Shown: positions 19,888-30,361 of the stretch, piece by piece
Layout of the letters: every line of letters starts with the position of its first letter
Numbering within the stretch: position 1 is the first letter of the stretch
DNA from: Moraxellaceae bacterium
Lineage (GTDB): Bacteria > Pseudomonadota > Gammaproteobacteria > Pseudomonadales > Moraxellaceae
Direction of reading: 5' to 3'
Assembly: GCA_030646295.1 (NCBI GenBank)
Contig: JAUSND010000024.1
Location: 237,607-301,606 of the forward strand
Length of the DNA stretch: 64,000 bases
The notes under the pieces: model-generated
The model's database searches: none
The model's input: the letters and a program-made list of their open reading frames with translations, nothing else
What the model was told of the DNA's origin: nothing
Program-made: the position numbers and the translations under genes

Positions 19888-20235
19888 GCGGGGGCTGTCC
19901 TGATGGCCGGGGTGACCGGCCCACCTGCTGGATTTGTCTGGGGGCGAATCTAGCAGGTGGGGGCAGCAGGGGGAACCGGAATCCGCCAGGCCACGTAAAA
20001 GACCCTGCAAAGTCCATACATTGTTGCCATGTCTCCGGTCGTTGCGCCTGATTTTGTGCACAGTTCCGGGCATGGCCGGATTCAACCGCTAATTGTCCCT
20101 TTGCATCCTGCACCCCCGTCGACTCTCTCCTAGATTGCGCATCTGCACCGAACCATCACCTTCCGGTCGATTCGTTGCAGCCAGGCAATTCACGCATGAA
20201 AAACAAGAAAACCATTCCATGGACAACGGAGAGTC

Positions 20236-22044
20236 ATGATGCACCTGTTATCGCGCACAACCCTGCTGGGGGGCCTGCTGGTCACTCTGGTATTGCCAAC
20301 ACTGGCGGCTCATGCCGCGCCTGCTCCCGGGCCGGCTGACAGCTCGTTTTATTCCCCACCCACTGCTGCCGGCACAGGCGCCCATGGCGACCTCATCTGG
20401 TATCGGCCGGCCACCGTCAATCTGGGTGCCGGCGTGCCCCCCGTACAGGGCTGGAATGTCATGTATCACTCGACGGATGCGCTGGGTGCACCAAATATCG
20501 TGACCGGTACCGTGATTGTGCCGTCAGCCACCTGGAGCGGCACGGGTGCTCGCCCCGTGATTGGCTATGCCGTCGGGACGCACGGCCTGGCCCAGCAATG
20601 CGCCCCCTCAATCCAGCTGGCGCGCGGCACGGATTACGAAGCGGCTAATCTTGTGGCGGCCACACGTGCAGGCTATGCCGTTCTGGTCAGCGACAATCCG
20701 GGTTACACCACAGGCAGCACACCAACCTACCTGGCCGGCAAGGCTCAGGGGCAGGCCGTGCTCGACATCTTCAGGGCCGCCGCTCAAATCCCCTCATCCG
20801 GGGTGAGTGCCAGTGCCAAGGCTGCCATCTGGGGTTACTCACAAGGCGGGCAGACATCGGCCTGGGCAGGTGAACTCAAGTCTACCTATGCCCCCGGGCT
20901 CAACCTGGTTGGTATCGCTGCCGGTGGCACGCCAGCTGACTTCATCAAGACGGCGTCTTATCTGGATGACAGCACCGGCGCGTCCTTTCTGCTGCAGGGC
21001 GTGATCGGTCTGGCCGAACAATATCCGGCCGGCATTCCCGTCAACAGCCTGACCAATGCCAACGGCCAGGCCGCGATTACACGCGCCAAATCAAGCTGCG
21101 TGTTTGAGTCGCTGTTCGAATTCATGAATCACAATGTTTCCGAATACACCGTGAACAACCAGACACTGTCCCAGCTGGTTGCCATCCCTTCGATCAACCA
21201 GACGCTGATGGCACAAAACCTTGGCAATACCAAAATTCCGGTGCCGCTGTACCAGTATCATGGCAAGGCCGACGAATTCATTCCGATCAGCCAGCATGCC
21301 TCACTGAAAAAGAAATATTGCAGCAAGTTCTCCAACGTGACGTTTGATGTATTCCCCAGCGAACACATTGCCACCCAGTTTCAGGCAGCACCGCATGTGC
21401 TGTCATGGCTGACAGACCGTTTTGCCGGCAAATACACAATGGGTACCTGTCTGACGCTGACGAAGGAACCTGTTTCTACTGCCAATCCTGGTGGCGGTAA
21501 TTTTGTGGTGTCGCTCAAGAGCTGGCCACTGTCCGGCAACATCGGCCTGAAAACCCTTGGGCAGTCGGTGACCATGCCAGCGGATGCCACGTTGACTGCC
21601 GATGCCGACATGACCGCCAAAACAATCAATGGCAACCTGTCCATTCCCAGCTTTACCACCAACCTCAAGATCATCGGCCTTCCGGTGGATGTGAAACTGG
21701 CGGTGACAGAAGCAAGCCCTACGACCGGAAGCTCCACGCTGGACAGTGACGGCAACCTGCATATACATGGCACTGCTGCCGTGAATATCCGGGTTGTGTC
21801 TGCAGGGGAATCCATCCTGCAGATTCCGTTTGGCTGCCAGACGGAACGCCCGGTGATTCTGCCGATTGATTTTGATGGCCCGGTTTCCTCACTTGGAAAT
21901 GGCAACCTGAATTTCTCCGGCACCACCACGTTCCCCAACATGACCGGGTGCGGCCTGTTCAACAGCCTGTTCACCACACTCATGTCGGGCCCGGGCCAGA
22001 CCTACAGCTTTACGGTAAAGCCGCCGGCACCAACCCGCTGGTAA
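20236..22044 (+). CDS. Secretory lipase family protein
   Basis: Signal peptide; nucleophile elbow WGYSQGGQTSAWAGEL; YQYHGKADEFIPISQH region. Confidence 0.8.
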   Translation: MMHLLSRTTLLGGLLVTLVLPTLAAHAAPAPGPADSSFYSPPTAAGTGAHGDLIWYRPATVNLGAGVPPVQGWNVMYHSTDALGAPNIVTGTVIVPSATWSGTGARPVIGYAVGTHGLAQQCAPSIQLARGTDYEAANLVAATRAGYAVLVSDNPGYTTGSTPTYLAGKAQGQAVLDIFRAAAQIPSSGVSASAKAAIWGYSQGGQTSAWAGELKSTYAPGLNLVGIAAGGTPADFIKTASYLDDSTGASFLLQGVIGLAEQYPAGIPVNSLTNANGQAAITRAKSSCVFESLFEFMNHNVSEYTVNNQTLSQLVAIPSINQTLMAQNLGNTKIPVPLYQYHGKADEFIPISQHASLKKKYCSKFSNVTFDVFPSEHIATQFQAAPHVLSWLTDRFAGKYTMGTCLTLTKEPVSTANPGGGNFVVSLKSWPLSGNIGLKTLGQSVTMPADATLTADADMTAKTINGNLSIPSFTTNLKIIGLPVDVKLAVTEASPTTGSSTLDSDGNLHIHGTAAVNIRVVSAGESILQIPFGCQTERPVILPIDFDGPVSSLGNGNLNFSGTTTFPNMTGCGLFNSLFTTLMSGPGQTYSFTVKPPAPTRW

Positions 22045-22139
22045 CGGCATTGTCATAACTGCAACGCGAGGTCATTGACTCATCGTTTCATCATGAGCCA
22101 ATGACCTCTGCCAAACACCGGACTCACGGATAATTTCAG

Positions 22140-22784
22140 ATGGATATCACTGATAAATATCGGGGCACCACATCACCACGTAACTCGCTGGTGATTACGC
22201 TGACGGCATCAGCAATACTGGCATTTTTTGCAATGATTATCCGGGGTAGCGACCTGCCCGCATCCGAGGCAACTGCTCACACAAATGATCCTGTCAGGCG
22301 TGCCGCCACACCGGCACAATCCTTTGACATGGCGGCGGCCAGCATCCAGAAAATCAATACTGATAAAGCAGTCCTTCAGACCACTGAAAACGCAACCAAC
22401 GACAAGCTCATCACTGCAAAACCGGACTATGTATCGGACATTGAGTGGCAGGTACTGCAGGGAGTGGCGCAACAACATGCAGAGCCTGACAAGGAGCTGA
22501 CACGTCTGGTGAACAAGTTGCGTTTCACCAAAGAGCTTGAGCTGTGGCACACCATGGAAGCATCAGCAGGCAATACCCGGCGCACCGCCCTGGCAAACAG
22601 GCTGATCAATGAAATTCCGGAAAGGGTCGCCAGCAAGGACATGGATATGTTCGAAGCAAGAAAACTGCAGGAAACCCTTCTGGAATCCACCATCAGCGAC
22701 CCGGACGTGTTGCGCCAGCGCACTGACAGTGAAGCACGGCGGCTGATGCTGCTGATTAAACCGACCGAAGGCACCTCACGGTAA
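22140..22784 (+). CDS. Hypothetical protein with single N-terminal TM segment
   Basis: 214-aa ORF after the lipase; LVITLTASAILAFFAMII anchor, no family recognised. Confidence 0.65.
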   Translation: MDITDKYRGTTSPRNSLVITLTASAILAFFAMIIRGSDLPASEATAHTNDPVRRAATPAQSFDMAAASIQKINTDKAVLQTTENATNDKLITAKPDYVSDIEWQVLQGVAQQHAEPDKELTRLVNKLRFTKELELWHTMEASAGNTRRTALANRLINEIPERVASKDMDMFEARKLQETLLESTISDPDVLRQRTDSEARRLMLLIKPTEGTSR

Positions 22785-22832
22785 CTGCTCACATCATTTT
22801 TTAATCATGCCGCATTAGCGCAAGCAATCACG

Positions 22833-23945
22833 TCAAACGCTGATGCGATTGCTATCCGGGCTGCCTTCCCGCTGCAGCTGGTATTCACTGGGCGAAAGTC
22901 CGGTCCATTTGCGGAAGGCCTTGGCAAAGGCTGATGAGTCGGCAAATCCCAGCATGAGCGACAGCTCGGTCACCGATGCACCGCCCCGCGCAAAATATTC
23001 CTCGGCCAGTTTCTGCCTGACCAGATCCAGCTCGCGCTGGTAGGACGTACCTTCCTCTGCCAGCTTGCGCCGCAGGGTACGCCCGCTCATGCCAAGATCA
23101 CCGGCCGCACGCTCCAGCGAGGGGAAGGCCCCGTAATATCGCATGAGCAAGCGGCGCAGGCGCAAGGGCAACAGGCGCATGGCCCTGGTGGGAATATTCT
23201 CGAACAGGGTTTTCTCTGCCGAAATTGCCATCAGCCGGTTGGCAAGCGGCAGCTCCCGCTCGGCGAGAAAGGCATCACCCACAATGGCTGTACGCGGCTG
23301 GTCAAAACGGACCGGGCAACGGAAATAACGTCGGTAAATATTGCCCCATGCCGGCTCCGGGTAGCTGAAGTCGACACTGTGCGGCTGGTAGTCGTCCCCG
23401 ATCAGCTGCAGGAAAATGTTATAGAAGCTGACCATATTCACTTCATGAAAAAAGTGCTTGTATGGCGCCAGCGTAATGTTTTCGCTGATGACCAGCATAG
23501 CCGTCTCACCCTCGACGACCCCACTCATTTCCAGCGGAGGGAAAAGCTCGGCGCAGAACCGGCAGACGGTTTCTATGCACCCGCGCAGGGTTGGCTGGGT
23601 GACCGCCGCAACACCGGCCATGCCATGATGGGAGATGGTCATCAGATTGCCCATGGCAAGCCCGAGATACGGCATCTCCAGGGCTTCGACAGCCTGCTGC
23701 ACGAGGGAAATACATTGGCGCGTACTGATATAACGGCTGGTATCGCCCGGGCAATAATCAATCCCGGCCTTGCGATAAAACTCTTCGGGATTGATCCCGA
23801 CAATAACCTCCAGCAGTTCGTGCGGATTACGAACCTGGATCTTGCTTTTGCGCAACAACCAGTCCACCTCGGGATTAAGGCTCTTGCGCAAATCAAAGTA
23901 GGTCTGGATATGTCCAAGCGGAATGCATTGTGTATCGACATCCAT
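22833..23945 (-). CDS. AraC family transcriptional regulator (Arabinose_bd + HTH_18 type)
   Basis: C-terminal LGMSGRTLRRKLAEEGTSYQREL...LMLGFADSSAFAKAFRKWTGLSPSEYQ. Confidence 0.92.
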   Translation of the reverse strand: MDVDTQCIPLGHIQTYFDLRKSLNPEVDWLLRKSKIQVRNPHELLEVIVGINPEEFYRKAGIDYCPGDTSRYISTRQCISLVQQAVEALEMPYLGLAMGNLMTISHHGMAGVAAVTQPTLRGCIETVCRFCAELFPPLEMSGVVEGETAMLVISENITLAPYKHFFHEVNMVSFYNIFLQLIGDDYQPHSVDFSYPEPAWGNIYRRYFRCPVRFDQPRTAIVGDAFLAERELPLANRLMAISAEKTLFENIPTRAMRLLPLRLRRLLMRYYGAFPSLERAAGDLGMSGRTLRRKLAEEGTSYQRELDLVRQKLAEEYFARGGASVTELSLMLGFADSSAFAKAFRKWTGLSPSEYQLQREGSPDSNRISV

Positions 23946-24331
23946 CGTACACCTCGATCAGGGTGGTCCCTGTTTTCTTGTTCTTGATCCGCAGGCTTAC
24001 CTGTCGACAGTCGTTTGCCCGGTAGCAGCCGATCTGTTGATCCCTGCCTTGCTGATACGGCACAGGTAATCCGCATGGGCAGGAATCTAGTCGCGTAACC
24101 CTGGCGGATGCAGGATCAGAGCGGCCATTCACCGGTTAAATCCGGCCACACCCTGTTTTACCGCACTAATCCTCTCTGTGGCTATGCTGCCGGTCGCCCG
24201 GCAAAAATCTGCCGACCTTGATGACGCAGAGGCACGGAAGCCATCTGGTTGCCGGCTGGACTTGCCTCAGGACAAGGCCAGCCGGCAGGAGACAGGGAGC
24301 ACAAAAACCGGCACCCCCTCGCAAAGCAGGC

Positions 24332-25270
24332 TTACTTTGCCTGCGTCAGAATCCCGTTGAGAAACTGGAGGTAATCATCTGCTGACCGGGACGGAGCCTC
24401 CAGAAACGGCAAGTGGCCCAGATCCGGGTAAATCACTTTCTTTGACCCGGCAATGCCCTTATGAAAAACATCGGCCATGGCGACGTGCAGAAGACGGTCT
24501 TTGGCACCCCATATGATCAGCGTCGGCACCTTGATTTCGTGCAGGCGCTCATTCCACATGTCCTTGCCGAAAATGGTTTTGAAAATTGACTGGTAACGCG
24601 CATTGCGTTCAACAAACTCACCAGCAAGATGATCCTTCACCAGCCCCGGCATCCACGGAATGTCATGCATGGTCATGGGCAGGAAGGCCGTAAAATCTTC
24701 GGGGCGACGCACATCAAACGGATTACGGCCGGTCTTCTCGATCTGCAGGGTAAGGTCACTCTTCATTGGCGACACCACACCGGCGGCATCGAACAGGGCA
24801 AGGGATGCCACCCGCTTCTGGTCCTGCAGGGCGTAGGTCAGCACGATATGCCCGCCCATGGATGACCCGGCCAGATGCAGCTTGCCGGAGGGCGACACGG
24901 CATTGACGAAGGCCTGCAGGCGCGATGCCTGCTGGGGGATCAGGTAACTGATATCGGCGCGGTAGGGTGACTGACCAAAGCCGGGCAGATCAGGCACGAT
25001 GAGGCAGCGGTCTTTCGGCATGTGCCGGGCAAAGCGGAACCAGTTGCCCGCCTCGGCCGTAAAGCCGTGAACGAGTACGATGCAATCGCCCTTGCCGGCA
25101 TCACGCACGTAATAATGCCAGGTGACCCCATCAACCTGCCGTGTCTTTTCTTCCAGACCGGCCAGCCAGGCTTCGGCACTGCGATTGCTGGTATAGAGGA
25201 ATTCCCCCAGCGAGGCCTGGGCGGCCAGCGAAACCACAGAGAACAGTAGAGCGGCAATCAGCTTCAGCAT
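24332..25270 (-). CDS. Secreted alpha/beta hydrolase
   Basis: LVHGFTAEAGNWFRF oxyanion region, LAGSSMGGHIVL elbow; start MLKLIAALLFSVVSLAAQA at 25270. Confidence 0.85.
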   Translation of the reverse strand: MLKLIAALLFSVVSLAAQASLGEFLYTSNRSAEAWLAGLEEKTRQVDGVTWHYYVRDAGKGDCIVLVHGFTAEAGNWFRFARHMPKDRCLIVPDLPGFGQSPYRADISYLIPQQASRLQAFVNAVSPSGKLHLAGSSMGGHIVLTYALQDQKRVASLALFDAAGVVSPMKSDLTLQIEKTGRNPFDVRRPEDFTAFLPMTMHDIPWMPGLVKDHLAGEFVERNARYQSIFKTIFGKDMWNERLHEIKVPTLIIWGAKDRLLHVAMADVFHKGIAGSKKVIYPDLGHLPFLEAPSRSADDYLQFLNGILTQAK

Positions 25271-25499
25271 AATGGGTGCCCACAAGGTCAAAAACGTTAT
25301 GTCGGGAGAGTTTATGTGGCCGTGGCGGGCAAAGTCATCACTGACTGTCGTCATACCGTGCACGCGGCCGGTCAATCCGGCACGTTCCTGCCTTGTTTGA
25401 CGCATGCGTTGCCACACCGTATTTTGCCTTGTACTACCCCGCCGCCCGGGCCAAGCCATACTGCCTGCCCGACAGGCTTTACCGCTCAAGGAAAGTAAC

Positions 25500-26411
25500 A
25501 TGGACCTGAAAGGAAAAACGATTGCCGTCACCGGCGCCAGCGGCATGATCGGTGTTTACATTTGCCGCAGCCTGCTGCGCGCCGGGGCGACTGTGGTGGG
25601 TGTTGTGCGCAACCCGGAAAAGGCGGCATTTCTTGCTGCCGAAGGGGTGACGTTCCGCAAGGCGGATCTGGCAGATACGGCGGCGCTGACACGGGCATTC
25701 GACGGATGCGATGCGGTTATTGCGAATGCCGCCATGTATGTTGCCATGAAAAGCATGAGCGCCTGGGCTGAGCACGAGAAAGCCAATCTCGATGGCACCC
25801 GCAATGTGTTTGATGCGGCACACAAGGCAGGCGTGAAACGTGTGGTGCAGATCAGCACCTTTGGCATTTATAAATGGTCCATCCTGCGCACACTCAATGA
25901 AGAGTCGCCCCAGCTTGACGGCAAGCGTCGTCAGGGCGGCCCCTACCGCGCCAGCAAACAGGCCAGCGAACGCATGGCGTGGGACATGTCCGCCTCCCTT
26001 GGACTTGACCTGACCACACTGCGCCCGACTGCGGTATACGGCGCCCGCGACGACAACACCATGCGACCGATCTACAAGCTGCTGCGCCTGCCGGTGCTGC
26101 CACTGCCCAGCATTTCATTTCCTTTTGTCTACGCCGGTGACGTGGCCGATGCCGTCGTGGGCGCACTGCGCAATGACGCCAGCATCGGGCAGGCCTATAA
26201 CGTCGGTGGCGCAGGTCATCAGGTTGCGGACTTCCTCAAGGCGGTCGTGAACGCAGCAGGACATGGGCCGAAAGTGCTTGGACTGCCAATGCCGGTGCGC
26301 ATCCGTATAGACAACAGCAAGGCCGAGCGCGACATCGGCTTTCGCAATCGTTTGCCGGAAGAAGCGCTGGCAGAAATCATTGCAGAAGATCCGCCACGCA
26401 GTGCCCGCTGA
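25500..26411 (+). CDS. NAD-dependent epimerase/dehydratase (extended SDR)
   Basis: MDLKGKTIAVTGASGMIGVYICRSL (GxxGxxG), YRASKQASE (YxxxK). Confidence 0.85.
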   Translation: MDLKGKTIAVTGASGMIGVYICRSLLRAGATVVGVVRNPEKAAFLAAEGVTFRKADLADTAALTRAFDGCDAVIANAAMYVAMKSMSAWAEHEKANLDGTRNVFDAAHKAGVKRVVQISTFGIYKWSILRTLNEESPQLDGKRRQGGPYRASKQASERMAWDMSASLGLDLTTLRPTAVYGARDDNTMRPIYKLLRLPVLPLPSISFPFVYAGDVADAVVGALRNDASIGQAYNVGGAGHQVADFLKAVVNAAGHGPKVLGLPMPVRIRIDNSKAERDIGFRNRLPEEALAEIIAEDPPRSAR

Positions 26412-26471
26412 AGTGCAGAACTTGCAGACTGCTGAATGCCATTTTCGCTCTCACGGGGTACCCCGACAGCC

Positions 26472-27482
26472 ATGAGCAACATCCTGCAATTCCAGGCAAC
26501 CTACTCGCGCATGGTGGCGCGCGAGCTTGGTCTGGATGATGCAGGGCTAACAGCATTGCTGGCGGGGACATCGCTTACGCCGCAGCACCTGTTCCAGCTG
26601 GACCAGCAGATTTCAGCAACTGACCAGTACCTGATCATCCGCAACGGTTTGCGCCTCGCGGGGAATCCGGCCTTTGGCCTGCAGTTTGGCAGTCGGCTGC
26701 CGGTGACCTCGCACGGCACGCTGGGCGTGGCCATGTCGACCGGGGCCAACCTGCGGGAGTGCTTCAAGGCCATTGCCCGGTTCCAGTCGCTGCGCGCACA
26801 GTTTGTGCGGGTGTCGTACCACGATGAGGACGAGCACTTTCGTATTGCAATGCAGCTGCAGGTGCCGCTGGATGAGGTGGGCCTGTTCCTGATCGAGGCC
26901 ATGGTCGCCTCCACCCAGTGGGCAATCGAATTTGTGCTGGGCCGTCCTGTGCCGGAGGCCGAATACCGGCTGGGCTACCCTGCCCCGGCCCATGCAGTGC
27001 GCTATGGCGAGTATCTGCATGGACGCTGCTCGTTCGGGCATGACACGACAGCGCTGGTCATTCCGTCGAGCCTGCTAACCGTCAACAATCCCTTCAGCGA
27101 CCCCGAGGCCTGTCAGCAGGCATGGCAGCAGTGCGAACGGCTGGAGGCGGCCATGCGCCCGCGTGAGCGCTGGCAGGCACGCATCAGCAGCCTGCTGCAA
27201 CAACACCCGGGACAGCTGTGGACGCTACCGGAGGTAGCCGCCGCACTGAACGTTTCTCCCCGGACCCTGTTGCGGCATCTGCAGGCCGAAGGCACCTGCT
27301 ATCAGGCCATCCTGGATGAGGAGCTGTACCGGCAAGCCCTGCTGCATCTGGAGTCGCCCCGGCATACGGTGGCCTCGGTGGCGGCCGCACTGGGCTATCA
27401 GGATGTATCGGCGTTCCGACGTGCTTTCAAACGCTGGGCAGGACATACCCCGCAAGCCCACCTGGCCTTACGAAAGGGCTGA
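26472..27482 (+). CDS. AraC family transcriptional regulator
   Basis: C-terminal LNVSPRTLLRHLQAEGTCYQAIL...AALGYQDVSAFRRAFKRWAGHTPQ; MSNILQF start. Confidence 0.9.
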   Translation: MSNILQFQATYSRMVARELGLDDAGLTALLAGTSLTPQHLFQLDQQISATDQYLIIRNGLRLAGNPAFGLQFGSRLPVTSHGTLGVAMSTGANLRECFKAIARFQSLRAQFVRVSYHDEDEHFRIAMQLQVPLDEVGLFLIEAMVASTQWAIEFVLGRPVPEAEYRLGYPAPAHAVRYGEYLHGRCSFGHDTTALVIPSSLLTVNNPFSDPEACQQAWQQCERLEAAMRPRERWQARISSLLQQHPGQLWTLPEVAAALNVSPRTLLRHLQAEGTCYQAILDEELYRQALLHLESPRHTVASVAAALGYQDVSAFRRAFKRWAGHTPQAHLALRKG

Positions 27483-27587
27483 TTCTGCCAAATTGGCGCA
27501 ATCTGCACCCATTACGGCATATTCCGACCTCCCCGCCACAGCAATGGCATGGGACGCTTCAGGCTCATACCAAGAGGGATAATCCCC

Positions 27588-28532
27588 ATGTCGACACCAC
27601 CGTCACTGTCGGCGGGCCGTGCCAGCGCCACGCCAGAAGAACAGGCGGCCATTCGTGCGCTGCAAGCCAAGCCTGTGATTGCCTGGCCCACCATGCTCAT
27701 CCTGCTGTTTTTTGTCCCGCCCATCCTGTTTCTGGATTATCTGGCGATCACACAGCAGATGAATGTGGTACTGGCCGCCGTGCTGGCGGCGCTCTGCGGC
27801 TACCTGAGTTTCAGCTCCATTCACGATGGCATTCACCGCGCGGTTTCCAGCAAGTCATGGGTCAACGAACTGGTGAGCATGGGCACGGTCAACCTGCTGT
27901 TTCCCTACATGCCGATTGCCGTGTTGCGCTGGGGCCACATGCAGCACCACGTACACACGGGCGATCCGGTCAAAGACCCGGATTACGCTACCTCGCACAG
28001 TTTCTGGGGCATGATGTGGTACGGGCTGTGGTGGGCCGACGTGTATTACCTGCGCAAATATTTCCAGCACCGGCATGAACGCCCCGCGCACGAATTGCGC
28101 ACCGTGAAAATTCATCTGTTGATTGGCGGCTCGCTGTTTGTGGGCATTGCCTCACTGCTGCCGCTGGAAGGCCTGATTTTCTGGCTGATTGCATCGCGCC
28201 TTACGCTGTGGGTGATTGCGCTGGTGTTCATGTACCTGCCACACGTGCCGCACACGATTGTGCAGAAGGATGCACCCTATCAGGCAACGCTGATTCGTGA
28301 AGGCTGGGACTGGCTACTGACACCTCTCATGGCTTACCAGAACTGGCATCTGGTGCATCACCTGTATCCGAGTGCGCCGTTCTATCGCTACAAGAAACTG
28401 TGGAATGCACGACGTGAATTCCATGAGTCACATATTCCGGCCCGGGTAAGCGCTTTCCAGATAATGCCTGACCAACAGGAACTGGCGGCCGGCGTGGCAC
28501 TCGCCACCGCCCGCCAGAAAAGAAAACAGTAG
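27588..28532 (+). CDS. Fatty acid desaturase
   Basis: His boxes HDGIHRAV, HMQHHVHTGDP, HLVHHLYPS. Confidence 0.85.
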   Translation: MSTPPSLSAGRASATPEEQAAIRALQAKPVIAWPTMLILLFFVPPILFLDYLAITQQMNVVLAAVLAALCGYLSFSSIHDGIHRAVSSKSWVNELVSMGTVNLLFPYMPIAVLRWGHMQHHVHTGDPVKDPDYATSHSFWGMMWYGLWWADVYYLRKYFQHRHERPAHELRTVKIHLLIGGSLFVGIASLLPLEGLIFWLIASRLTLWVIALVFMYLPHVPHTIVQKDAPYQATLIREGWDWLLTPLMAYQNWHLVHHLYPSAPFYRYKKLWNARREFHESHIPARVSAFQIMPDQQELAAGVALATARQKRKQ

Positions 28533-28565
28533 AATGTCGACAACCGGGACAAGGCAGCAGAGGTG

Positions 28566-28808
28566 CTACTTGTCCCCGGCCTCCTCCAGCAGCTCGCGCG
28601 GTACATCATGCTTGAGCATGAGCTGGCACTGTTCACTCAACGGATCAAACACGATCACCGCAACACCCTTGTCGAGGGCATGACGCACGCGTTGCACGCG
28701 CGTCTCCAGCGGTGTCTCGTCTCCATTATCGGTGCCTTCGCGCGTGACAAAGTCCTCGATCAGGCGCACGAGCGTATCCGGGTCCAGCATGTTCGGTGGA
28801 ATAATCAC
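28566..28808 (-). CDS. YheU (UPF0270) family protein
   Basis: VIIPPNMLDPDTLVRLIEDFVTREGTDNGDE matches my recollection of YheU ([22 protein letters not shown]); GTG start with GGAG upstream. Confidence 0.8.
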   Translation of the reverse strand: MIIPPNMLDPDTLVRLIEDFVTREGTDNGDETPLETRVQRVRHALDKGVAVIVFDPLSEQCQLMLKHDVPRELLEEAGDK

Positions 28809-28982
28809 GACAGGTCTCCTTGCGGCTTGCAGCATACCTGCGCGGCTGCTGAAGCGCCAAGACCAACCCTTCTTCTGGCGTTTTGAGCGTTACCGTCACC
28901 CGTTACGGTCATTGACGGTGGACTGCCGGCTGCCAGAATCGCGTCATGCCTGACACGGCAACCGCCAGCCCGAGGATACGCC

Positions 28983-30284
28983 ATGACCACCCGCCTGCCC
29001 CTGTCCAACCAGAACGGCCGCATTGCCATTGTTGATGGCCTGCGCACGCCCTTTGCCCGCATCGCAACCAACTTCCGCGACCTGAGCGCCATTGATCTGG
29101 GAGCACTTGCCGTAAAGGAACTGATTGCCCGCAACAGCCTGAAGCCGGCAGAGATTGATCAGCTGATCTTTGGCATGACCGTGATGATCCCGGAAGCGCC
29201 CTTCATTGCACGCGAAGTTGCGCTGCAGCTGGGCCTGGACAATCTGGATGCCTATTCCATTACGCGCGCCTGTGCGACCAGTTTCCAGACTGCCGCCAGT
29301 GCGGTCGAAAGCATTCTGGCCGGCAATGCCGAGGTGGTGATTGCCGGTGGCACCGACTCCACCAGCAGCGTGCGCCTGCCCATGTCGCCAAAATTCTCGT
29401 CGACCCTGCGCGATGTGAACTTTGCCAAGACCGTGGGCGATCGCATCAAACTGCTCTCCACGCTGCGCCCGAAGGACATACTGCCGCAGCAGCCTTCCAT
29501 CACGGAATTCTCTGTGGGGGAAACCATGGGCCAGAGCACCGAAAAAATGGTGAAGAAATGGGGCGTGACGCGCGCCGAGCAGGATGATCTGGCCCATGCC
29601 TCGCACAGCAATGCTGCACGCGCATGGCAAGAAGGTCGTCTTGACCGTCAGGTGATTGACGTACAACTGGGCAAGCGCGTCCTGAAAGACGACAACCTGG
29701 TGCGCAAGCAGTCCGAGCGCAGCAGCTACGACAAGCTCAAGCCGGTATTCGATACACATGGCACCGGCACGGTGACGGCGGCCAACGCCAGCCCGCTTAC
29801 CGATGGCGCCTCTGCCCTGCTGCTGATGAGCGAAGCGCGCGCCAAGGCCGAAGGGCGCGAGATTCTGGGCTATATCCGTTCCTATGCCTTTGCTGCAAAA
29901 ACACCGAAAGATGACCTGCTGATGGGGCCGGTGCTGGCGGCACCGATTGCACTCGACCGTGCCGGCCTCACCCTGAACGACCTGACCCTGATCGACATGC
30001 ACGAAGCGTTCGCCGGTCAGGTGGCCTGCAACATCAAGGGACTGGCCAGCGCGGACTATGCGCGTACCGTGCTGGGCCGCAAAGCCGCCGTGGGCGAGGT
30101 GGATTACAGCAAGCTCAACGTGAATGGCGGCAGCATTGCCTTTGGCCATCCCTTTGGCGCTACCGGTGCCCGGGTGATTGCACAGGCACTGTACGAACTG
30201 AAGCGTCGTGGCGGCGGGACCGCACTGACGACTGCCTGCGCCGCCGGTGGAATTGGCGCGGCCATGGTGCTTGAGGTGGACTGA
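28983..30284 (+). CDS. fadI: Acetyl-CoA C-acyltransferase, FadI-like thiolase
   Basis: Thiolase motifs ITRACATSFQTA, NVNGGSIAFGHPFGATGAR, TTACAAGGIGAAMVLE. Confidence 0.8.
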   Translation: MTTRLPLSNQNGRIAIVDGLRTPFARIATNFRDLSAIDLGALAVKELIARNSLKPAEIDQLIFGMTVMIPEAPFIAREVALQLGLDNLDAYSITRACATSFQTAASAVESILAGNAEVVIAGGTDSTSSVRLPMSPKFSSTLRDVNFAKTVGDRIKLLSTLRPKDILPQQPSITEFSVGETMGQSTEKMVKKWGVTRAEQDDLAHASHSNAARAWQEGRLDRQVIDVQLGKRVLKDDNLVRKQSERSSYDKLKPVFDTHGTGTVTAANASPLTDGASALLLMSEARAKAEGREILGYIRSYAFAAKTPKDDLLMGPVLAAPIALDRAGLTLNDLTLIDMHEAFAGQVACNIKGLASADYARTVLGRKAAVGEVDYSKLNVNGGSIAFGHPFGATGARVIAQALYELKRRGGGTALTTACAAGGIGAAMVLEVD

Positions 30285-30304
30285 GGCCTTAGTAACCTTG
30301 CGCC

Positions 30305-30339
30305 AATAAAAAATCCCCGCAGTGCGGGGATTTTTTATT
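30305..30339. terminator. Rho-independent terminator (bidirectional) between convergent genes
   Basis: AATAAAAAATCCCCGCA-g-TGCGGGGATTTTTTATT. Confidence 0.9.
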
Positions 30340-30361
30340 GCATGCGTCACTGTTCAATGCA

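Noticed and set aside
28944-30350. 468-aa minus-strand ORF
   Set aside because: Lies antisense to the clear FadI thiolase; low-complexity His/Gly/Arg-rich composition typical of a high-GC shadow frame.
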